Source: Geothrix sp. (GTDB lineage Bacteria; Acidobacteriota; Holophagae; Holophagales; Holophagaceae). From it: a stretch of 64,000 nt of DNA. A model generated the notes under the pieces. That model did no database searches, was not told where the DNA came from, and was given only the letters and a program-made list of their open reading frames with translations. Location of the stretch: the NCBI RefSeq assembly GCF_030219325.1, contig NZ_CP126625.1, positions 856,857-920,856 on the forward strand. The letters are read 5' to 3'. Below are positions 25,748 to 32,900 of this stretch, one piece after another. Position numbers and translations under genes: made by a program. Positions within the stretch are counted from its first letter, which is position 1. The number at the start of each line of letters is the position of its first letter.

Positions 25748-26788
25748 CTAGCTCACGAGGTTGATGGCCTCGCGCATCTCTTCCTCACGGGTCTCGATGT
25801 AGATCATCGTGGTCTCCACCTTTGAGTGCCGCATGAGCTTCTGGATGGTCGGCAGGGGCACCCCCCGCTTGTTGAGGATGTTGGCGAAGCTCGCCCGGAG
25901 GCGGTGATCAGTTAGGTTTGGAGGCAATCCGAGCGTCTTGGCCGCCCGCTTGATGTAACGGGTCGCCAGATGCCCGCAGCGAGGTTTGCCGCCCTTCCCG
26001 GGGCAGATCAGGCCGATAGGGTTTGGGCCCGGCATGAGCCGCTTGAACCACGGAATCATTGCCTCGGGGATCGGGATGACCGGGGCGTCACCGTTCTTCG
26101 TCTTGTCCGGGATGAACACCTTCTGGTCGAGTCGAAGGCCGGACCACTTCATCAATCTCGCCTCGTGGTTCCGCATGCCCATCAGGAGCTGGGCCCGGAC
26201 GAGAAAACTCGCCTGGAGATGGCCGTAAGCATCCACGGCCTCTAGGAAGCGGTCTAGATCGTCCACGGGCAACACAGGCCGGGCTTTCTTCTGCACCGGC
26301 ACCATCTGGATGCGGGGCTTCCGGTCGATCCACCCCTTCTCCAGGCCGAATCCCATCAGGGCGCTGATGTTGAGGGCGAGCCCGTTTGTGCCGGTTGCGG
26401 CGTGTGTCTCCAGGTAGCGGTTCAGCACCGTGTTGATCGCCGTAGCGTCGATCTTGGTGAGCTGGAGGCCCCCGAGGTAGGGCAGGACATGCTTCGTGAC
26501 CATCAGTTCGAGGCTTCGGGTGTATTTCCGGGTCCGTTGAGGTGCCCGCTCCTGCATCCAGGCATCGAAGCACTGCCGGAATGTGATGACCTTGGGGCGT
26601 TTGATGCCGACGCTTTCCAGGGCGAGACGCCCCTTCATGGCGTTGACGTAATCCCGGGCTTCGTTGACGCGGTAGCAGCCAGTGGAGCCCGTGTGGATCC
26701 GGCCCTGGTAGGAGAATCGATAGAGGTAGACGCCGCTCTCCGGGTGCTTCGCCAGGTTCTGGACGAAGTGCAGCTTTCCGTCCTCCAC
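25748..26788 (-). CDS. int: tyrosine recombinase (phage-type integrase)
   Basis: 346 aa from GTG 26788, chosen because AAGGAGG (26795-26801) sits 6 nt upstream; the frame stays open to ATG 26944, but that extension reads as non-coding proline/arginine-rich sequence. A core-binding region at about 70-165 (RKYTRSLELMVTKHVLPYLG) precedes the catalytic domain. Catalytic residues visible are Arg206, His295-x-x-Arg298 (DHRLRASFAN), His321 and nucleophile Tyr330 (HSKVETTMIYIET). It most likely catalyses integration at the mfd core repeat about 0.5 kb away. The gene ends toward the left junction, a common integrase placement. Confidence 0.93.
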   Translation of the reverse strand: MEDGKLHFVQNLAKHPESGVYLYRFSYQGRIHTGSTGCYRVNEARDYVNAMKGRLALESVGIKRPKVITFRQCFDAWMQERAPQRTRKYTRSLELMVTKHVLPYLGGLQLTKIDATAINTVLNRYLETHAATGTNGLALNISALMGFGLEKGWIDRKPRIQMVPVQKKARPVLPVDDLDRFLEAVDAYGHLQASFLVRAQLLMGMRNHEARLMKWSGLRLDQKVFIPDKTKNGDAPVIPIPEAMIPWFKRLMPGPNPIGLICPGKGGKPRCGHLATRYIKRAAKTLGLPPNLTDHRLRASFANILNKRGVPLPTIQKLMRHSKVETTMIYIETREEEMREAINLVS

Positions 26789-27312
26789 GCGACGCCTCCT
26801 TGGGCGCACCTTCCCCTGGTTTGCCGTTGAGGACACCGGAGGGTTCCACGGCCCCATGGTTGGACAATCATCCCCGAGCCCTGAAGGCTCGGAATCACCA
26901 TTCCTGTTGCCCAGGACGGCATTTTGGAGGAGGACGATTGGCATGGTGGGAAATTCAGCGGGGGTGTCCCGAGTAGGTTGCGAGGCGGGCTTTGGGATGC
27001 CCCGGTTTGGTCGGTCAAGCGGGTGACACCGCCGGGACCGAGAGAGGAAGTATCAATCTGGAAGTCGAAAAAGTTTTCCAGGATCCAGATTTTCCGAAAT
27101 TTGATGAATTTTAAATTCAGTCAGCCCGTGGAAAGGAGGCCGGCGCCAAGAGCCATCGGCACCGGCCTCCTCGCTTCGGTCTACCGTGGCTACCACTACA
27201 TGGATTGTGAGATCGTAAAAAATGGAGAAGTCGTTGCACTCGCAAGGCACATCGTAAATATCGGGTAGTTCTTCGGGCGTGAGAGTTTGAGGAATTGCCC
27301 AAAATAAGAAAG
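26789..27312. promoter_or_regulatory. AT-rich intergenic region between int and the DUF6602-type gene
   Basis: About 520 bp without a confident gene. It contains a perfect palindrome TGAATTTTAAATTCA (27105-27119) and a 7-bp inverted repeat ATCTGGA/TCCAGAT (27056-27062, 27084-27090), both plausible regulator sites. A possible 54-codon ORF lies at 27104-27268. The int side is GC-rich; AT content rises sharply from about 27050. Confidence 0.4.
27104..27268 (+). CDS. possible small protein, unknown
   Basis: A 54-codon frame beginning MNFKFSQPVERRPAPRAIG and ending with a stretch that reads like real protein (YRGYHYMDCEIVKNGEVVAL). No convincing ribosome site precedes the ATG and no homologue is recognised. 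It could be a genuine small cargo gene or the tail of a decayed one. Confidence 0.25.
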   Translation: MNFKFSQPVERRPAPRAIGTGLLASVYRGYHYMDCEIVKNGEVVALARHIVNIG

Positions 27313-28080
27313 ATGAGAGAAATGAACCAAGCAAAGGCTGCGTCGAAAATAGACGGGAAGAAATTCCTAAGGGAGGCGTTTGCCGCTGAACAGGCTGTAC
27401 TTGCTCTTCAGCTCGACTTATCAAGCAGATCCATCACACACAGTGGGGTGATGGGGGATGTCAACGAACAACATTTCATTGATGTGCTTCGCAAGTACTT
27501 GCCCATGCGCTATGAGGTTTCCCAGGGCATAGTGATTGACTCAAATGGATCCACAAGCGAGCAGATCGATATTGTTATTTTTGATAATCAGTACACACCC
27601 ACACTTCTTGACCAAAAGTCACACCGGTTCATCCCAGCTGAAGCGGTTTATTGTGTTCTTGAAGTAAAACCAACACTGAGCAAACCCTACCTTGATTATG
27701 CTGCCGCAAAGGCTCATTCGGTCAGGATTCTCGAACGAACAAGCGTTGCAATCCCGCATGCTGGTGGTGTGTACTCACCCAAGGAGCTATTCCCAATAAT
27801 CGCAGGCATAGTTTCTACCAAAGTAGATTGGACTGATGGCCTAATCGGAAGGCCCTTTACTGAGAACCTGGCAGCACTAGGCGATACACATACTCTTAAC
27901 TGCGGATTGGCCGTCTCGGATCGAGCTTTTGATACATTTACGGGAGATCTGACAATTAGCGAACCACAAGGATCGTTGGCATTTTTTATATTCCGCTTGA
28001 TTCAGCGATTGCAGGCACTCGGTACAGTACCTGCCGTCGATTGGAACAAATATGCCTCATTCTTGGGCAACGATTTCTGA
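27313..28080 (+). CDS. DUF6602-like protein with PD-(D/E)XK nuclease-like motifs
   Basis: About 255 aa. An early Glu in GDVNEQHFIDVLRKYLP, then EQIDIVIFDNQYTP and VLEVKPTLSK give the spaced E...D...E-x-K pattern of PD-(D/E)XK folds; the overall sequence resembles DUF6602. Such proteins occur in mobile and defence loci, but their activity is not established. The start is uncertain: ATG 27313, ATG 27322 and an upstream TTG 27295 are in frame, none with a strong ribosome site. GC is far below the host. It is convergent with the 240-aa gene. Confidence 0.65.
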   Translation: MREMNQAKAASKIDGKKFLREAFAAEQAVLALQLDLSSRSITHSGVMGDVNEQHFIDVLRKYLPMRYEVSQGIVIDSNGSTSEQIDIVIFDNQYTPTLLDQKSHRFIPAEAVYCVLEVKPTLSKPYLDYAAAKAHSVRILERTSVAIPHAGGVYSPKELFPIIAGIVSTKVDWTDGLIGRPFTENLAALGDTHTLNCGLAVSDRAFDTFTGDLTISEPQGSLAFFIFRLIQRLQALGTVPAVDWNKYASFLGNDF

Positions 28081-28104
28081 CGTTCTGCTGCTAGGTCATC
28101 TAAA

Positions 28105-28123
28105 ATCGAGAGAACGACTCGAT
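28105..28123. terminator. weak bidirectional hairpin between convergent genes
   Basis: ATCGAG (28105-28110) and CTCGAT (28118-28123) form a 6-bp stem with a 7-nt loop, 24 nt after the DUF6602-like stop and in the gap before the convergent gene. No long T-run; weak. Confidence 0.3.
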
Positions 28124-28197
28124 GTAGTTTCACATAATACATCACCCATTATCCGTAGCACCAGAATTTGAAGAATAAATTTAGAATCGAGTATAAA

Positions 28198-28920
28198 TCA
28201 ACGGTTCGGCCCCAATGCTGACTCTTCCCTTGCTGCTTCGATTTTCGGTGTGATCCGTTTGAAGAAGTCCTGCATTTCACGGGCAAAACGCTTGTTTGAG
28301 CACCAAATGAGCTTGTGTTTACCCCCAGGTGTCACGATCTTAAATCCGAAACCGATTGAAGTCGGGAGATGCTTTTGATAGCTGAATAATGAGAATCCAT
28401 GGCCATCGGGTAGGTCGAAAAGACCTTCAAGGTACTCAAGCTTCCCAAGTCGTTCGAAAATCTTCGCCTCATCTAGTTTGAGGCGCCCATTCTCTATCTT
28501 GGTGAGGTCAACGATGGCCGTCCTATCGAAAAAGAGCCCGGGCTCTGCACCAATGTGATTGCGGGCCATCCACCCAATTCGAAGGGGACGAAATAGAGAC
28601 CTTAGGAGAAGTGACATCTCACCAACGATGGATTCTGTAAGCGGGCCGAGCTTGCTGTGTGAGATGGCGAACAGGGTCTCATGTTCTTCATGCCCACCCT
28701 TGACTCTCCGAGTACGGTGTACATCCACTTGTTTCGTAACAGGGCCGAAGTGAAGAGAGATATGTTCTTGAGATCCCTTCTGGGCAAAGAAAATTTTGTC
28801 ATCAAGGAAAGTGACGATAGCTGACCCAAGATCGAGTTTTTTCACCCCCATGGAAAGAGCAGTTGTCTCATCCATTCCTGCCTCTGCCTCTGATTGGATC
28901 ACATGGATCTGTGTTCCCAT
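28198..28920 (-). CDS. hypothetical 240-aa element protein
   Basis: Not recognised. No signal peptide or membrane segment. The sequence is of mixed alpha/beta character with several Phe/Gly-rich strands (GHGFSLFSYQ; SIGFGFKIVTPGGKHKLIWCS) and a charged C-terminal helix (REMQDFFKRITPKIEAAREE). AGGAAA upstream supports ATG 28920. Low GC like its neighbours. It is convergent with the DUF6602-like gene and downstream of the XRE regulator on the same strand, separated from it by the repeat cluster at 28982-29052. A cargo or defence role is only a guess. Confidence 0.55.
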   Translation of the reverse strand: MGTQIHVIQSEAEAGMDETTALSMGVKKLDLGSAIVTFLDDKIFFAQKGSQEHISLHFGPVTKQVDVHRTRRVKGGHEEHETLFAISHSKLGPLTESIVGEMSLLLRSLFRPLRIGWMARNHIGAEPGLFFDRTAIVDLTKIENGRLKLDEAKIFERLGKLEYLEGLFDLPDGHGFSLFSYQKHLPTSIGFGFKIVTPGGKHKLIWCSNKRFAREMQDFFKRITPKIEAAREESALGPNR

Positions 28921-28981
28921 TACAAGGGTTTCCTGAGAACATTAGAAATCTAATTCCAATATTTTAAATAATATTTAATCC

Positions 28982-29052
28982 CTGGGTAATGACGGTAATG
29001 GGTAATGCCTTGCAGATTACCCGGCTTACTGACCGGACCCAGCATTACCCAG
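28982..29052. repeat. cluster of GGTAATG repeats with a 10-bp inverted repeat
   Basis: GGTAATG occurs three times in direct orientation (28985-28991, 28994-29000, 29001-29007). Inverted copies GATTACCC (29015-29022) and CATTACCC (29043-29050) follow. CTGGGTAATG (28982-28991) and CATTACCCAG (29043-29052) form a perfect 10-bp inverted repeat. The cluster lies between the 240-aa gene start and the XRE gene end. It could be the XRE operator, an excisionase site or an iteron-like origin. Confidence 0.7.
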
Positions 29053-29116
29053 TACCAACGACATCAGTCCTGGTCGGATCTCTCTGGACCATTCGTAGCT
29101 CTGGGTATCATGACCA

Positions 29117-29142
29117 ACTGGACCGGCGGACCCCGGTCCAGT
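29117..29142. terminator. 10-bp perfect hairpin downstream of the XRE gene
   Basis: ACTGGACCGG (29117-29126) pairs with CCGGTCCAGT (29133-29142) around a 6-nt loop. On the minus strand it lies 44 nt beyond the XRE stop, so termination is likely, although no T-run follows on either strand. Confidence 0.45.
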
Positions 29143-29185
29143 GAGACCTCCTCTGAGTGATTCTCCTACGAAGGGCGGGATCTAG

Positions 29186-29650
29186 TCAGGCCTCAGACGT
29201 GGTTTCCTGGATTCCGGCCTGCAACGCCTCAAGACGCGCCTTGATCTGACGCTTACCCATGCCCCGGACCTCGGCAATCGCCTTCAGTTGATTGGCTCGG
29301 GGGCGAGTCTTCTCAGCCTCCCAGTGGTAGATGGTCTGAGCAGCCACCCCGATTAGAAGTCCCAGGTCTGCGGCTGAGAGGCCAAGCTTCTTCCGCATGG
29401 AGGCGAACCGCTTTGGGCTGAAGCGAAGTTGCTTCCCCTCGGAGGGCTGGAACTCCTCGCCTTTGGCCCTCGCAGCGGCCTTGATGCTACGCATTGACTG
29501 GCGTTCAAGCTGCTCGACATGGCGCTTCAGAGCGGCGATCTCAGTGCGCTGCTTGGCGGAGGCATTCTTCAGCGACTCGATCTCGCTTTTGATTTCTTTG
29601 CGGGCGAGTCGCATGATTTCGGATTTAAGGATTGAAGCGATGTTGGGCAT
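29186..29650 (-). CDS. XRE-family HTH regulator with N-terminal coiled coil
   Basis: 154 aa. Residues about 10-60 form a charged heptad-like helix (KSEIESLKNASAKQRTEIAALKRHVEQLE pattern), a likely dimerisation coiled coil. Residues about 80-130 are a Cro/CI-type helix-turn-helix (MRKKLGLSAADLGLLIGVAAQTIYHWE). AAAGGC precedes ATG 29650. It is probably the element's own regulator, and the GGTAATG cluster about 130 bp beyond its end, next to the 240-aa gene, is a candidate target. Confidence 0.8.
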   Translation of the reverse strand: MPNIASILKSEIMRLARKEIKSEIESLKNASAKQRTEIAALKRHVEQLERQSMRSIKAAARAKGEEFQPSEGKQLRFSPKRFASMRKKLGLSAADLGLLIGVAAQTIYHWEAEKTRPRANQLKAIAEVRGMGKRQIKARLEALQAGIQETTSEA

Positions 29651-29939
29651 TTAGGCGCCTTTGCAAACATGGGAAATGAAAAATCCATCACTTCGTGTGG
29701 GTCTATCTCGTCAATTGCAAATTATGTGTGCCAGACCAATTTTGATTAGATCACTTTATTCAGCTCGGTGCCTCCAAGATCCGGTACGAGAAGAATCGTT
29801 AGACGAGGAGCCCCGAATTTGGCTCGATGGTTACGAATTCCAAGAGGGGGAAATTTTTGCAGCTTAATCTTGACAATAGAAAACACATAGGTCATTTATA
29901 TTTGGATTCCACCTTGACACCAATCTCTCTGGGGCTTCT
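29651..29939 (+). promoter_or_regulatory. rhs upstream region with candidate promoter
   Basis: An AT-rich gap between the divergent XRE and rhs genes. TTGACA at 29870-29875 is followed by CATTTA (29893, 17-bp spacer) and an overlapping TTTATATTT; transcription could start from there. A second TTGACA at 29914 is too close to the ATG to serve rhs. No strong ribosome site is seen (GGGG before ATG 29940). Confidence 0.4.
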
Positions 29940-32900
29940 ATGTCGCGCCAATTTCTTCTATCGATGCTAATCGCCCTGTCGTTGGGGGGAGGCAGCCTGA
30001 AAGCTCAGAGCTACCAGACTTCCTTCTCAGACGTGAAATTCGACCGAGCAAAAGGACCGGCCACGATTCACGCAGGTCTGGAGGTCGATGCCGCAACGGG
30101 TGCCGCAAGTATGAACATTCCGTTCGGCCCAGGGATCGGTGAGAGAGGCTTGAAATTTACGCCAACTCTATCAATGCGGATTGGACCCCAGATGGGCATC
30201 AGTTCTGCTGAGGAAAACATTATTGTCGTACCGGCGGCCTTCTCGAACGCCGCCATTTGGGGCCTCACAACAATCGAAACGTTGTACCAGCGTAGCTTTG
30301 GATCGGCATCGTTTTCTCCTGGAACGCTAACGCTAGGCACCATGGTGAGTACTTTTGACCGAAAGCCAACAACTTACAGCCTACCCAATGGTGGTGGTGG
30401 ACGAGTGCTGGGGCAAGTCCCAGCAGGTATTGACTCAACTAATATCAACACTTTGCTGAGAAAATTTGGATTTAGTGCTACAGACACCGTCGGTTTCCTT
30501 CCGGGAAGGACCGATCGTCCTAGCAAAGCAGCGTTCATCCAGATGGGATCGGACAGCAGTCTAATTGTTGGCCTTCGGGTGGACGGTCCATCAACTGCTC
30601 TCACCGATGAAGTCCGAGACGATATTCAGCAGTATCCAACCTCCAACCTGTATCAATGGGATTTCCCCCGGCGGGTGGCGGTCATTCATGGGGAAGTGGC
30701 CTACGAATTCCATTATGTGCGTCATACCTACATGACCAGGCATATTCCATACCTGACCATTTCTGAAAAGACACAACTCTACAGTGGCCACTACGTCATC
30801 ACGAAGATTCGCAACAAACTTGGGGAGTCGATTGACTTTAGCTACGATTCCGATGGAAGTGGCTACACTGCGACCTGGAGTGTAAATCCCTCTGTGAAGA
30901 TCCGTGTTCAAGCAGTGGGGTCGGTGGCGGTTTCGAGTCAGCCCAGCTTGAACAATAGCAACTTTCCATTGGCTAGTGCCACTCGTATTCGAGTGTCCTA
31001 TCAAGGGATTAGCCAACCGGTATCGACTTTCCTGCTGGACTTTTCTGATCCGACACTTGGGACTGCCCCGACGCTCTTTGGTCCCGGCGGACCGGATAGC
31101 GCAGCGGCGAATAGTCCGAATGGGATTATCGATTGGGATTGGCAGGGCTATGGTGCAGCACTCGAATCCATGCAGCCGCTTCGGATTTATAAGGAGGCAA
31201 CGCTTGAGGAAATCCGATTCACCTGGGGAGTGGGCCCCACCTTTTCCTGGGACAACTGGTTATCCCTTACGAGGGGCCCAACCGTCCTATCGAGTGTCGC
31301 GTTCCCAACTCGAGATGTCACTCTAACCTGGGAGCCCTATCGTTATCGAGCCAACTACAACCCAGAGGGGTGGGGTGGTGTTGCCTCAAGTTCTCTGCCT
31401 GGCCGCCCAGCGGTGGCCTATGGGGTCATTCAGACGCTTGATTCCGGTGGGCCTCTTTCCCGCCAAACCACGCATCATCGAGTTGTTCCTATGTCGAATT
31501 GGAACAATCTGCCAGTAGGACAGACTATTGCTGATCAATGGACTGATACCACTTTCTATGATGCCGTCACACAGCCTGATGGATCTGTGAGTGTCCACCG
31601 ATTCGTTTCACCACCCTCAATCAATGCCCTGACTGGTGCGGATGGGATGCAGAATCTAGCATTCATCAAGACCCTGGAGCGAGAAGTTCGTTACTACCAA
31701 CCGGGTGCTGATTGGCAGTCTGACCTCGCCGTGACCACTCCCGCGTCCAGTTCTGCCTACAAGTGGGTCGTGAAGGACCGATTTGATGTTCGGACGCCTG
31801 GGTCTACCAATGGCGGTCTCGGCAACCAGTCAGTTCCCTATCCCACCCGAACTCGCACCTGGGAAAAAGAGAATCAGATCCTCACCATTCAGGAGAGTTC
31901 TGGGTGGGATGAGGCTGCCTTTGGTTGGAAGGCCAGCCACACAACCACTTCAATCGTAGCCAACCCCAATTTGGCAATGGATTACCTCAGCCTAGCCCAG
32001 GCTGGTCAGGCTTACTCCCCCTATCCAGCACCACTGGGGGTCTATCGAAAAACCGAAAAGACCTTTGAACCAAACATCGCTGATTGGATTATCTCCCGGG
32101 AAAAATCAGAACAATCCACCACCGTCGAAGACAACACTGGGTTCCTGGCCAGCGGGGGGACCCTACCGGACGCCCAGCCATTGGTTACCAAAACCTTTAA
32201 CCCGAACGTCAATCGTGTGGATTCAGTAGCCGTGAGTAATTCGGGTGCTCCAACGGTTACAACAGATTTCACCTTCATCGGCACTACTGGGGTCGCGGCA
32301 ATCGAAATCCAGAGCGCCTTCCTCAACTCTACCGGGCTTGGCCTAAGTGGACAATTTGGTGTGAGTAGCTACAGCTACGATGCCAATGGCTATCTAAATG
32401 CTATTAGCCAGAAACCAGATGCCTCGAAAACCCTAACGGTGAGCCAGGAATCCGATGAATTGGGCCGACCCAAGACTCAGACAGATCTGAATGGCACCAT
32501 TAAGACCTATACCTGGGATCAGGGCGGGCGCCTTTCAGGGATTTCATCGTCCGATGGAGATGAACCGATCAGCATCGTCTATAACGATACGGACCATCTT
32601 GGGATAACCGTCACCCAGGGCCTCCGGATTTTAGAATACCGTTACAACGCTTTTGGACAGCTCATTCTCGAACGTCGAACGGCCCAGGATGGGACCAAAT
32701 CTCATCGTATTCATGGCTACGATTGCGTTGGCAGACCAACCGGCGAAACAGTCTGGCTTCTTGGGGATGGCGCTGCTCACGAGGGGGAATGGCTCAATGC
32801 GGCCCTCACGCGTTCCAACACCTCAACAACAGTCGTCCCAGAACGAACCACCTGCAAGAAATGGGGTCTTGACGATGCAGGGAACGCAGTTTGTCTCACA

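Noticed and set aside
28982-29052. CRISPR-like array
   Set aside because: Units are 7-8 bp with irregular short spacing in both orientations, unlike CRISPR repeats; no cas genes.
29661-29867. 68-codon ORF upstream of rhs
   Set aside because: No ribosome site, no protein-like pattern, and it overlaps the presumed rhs promoter region.
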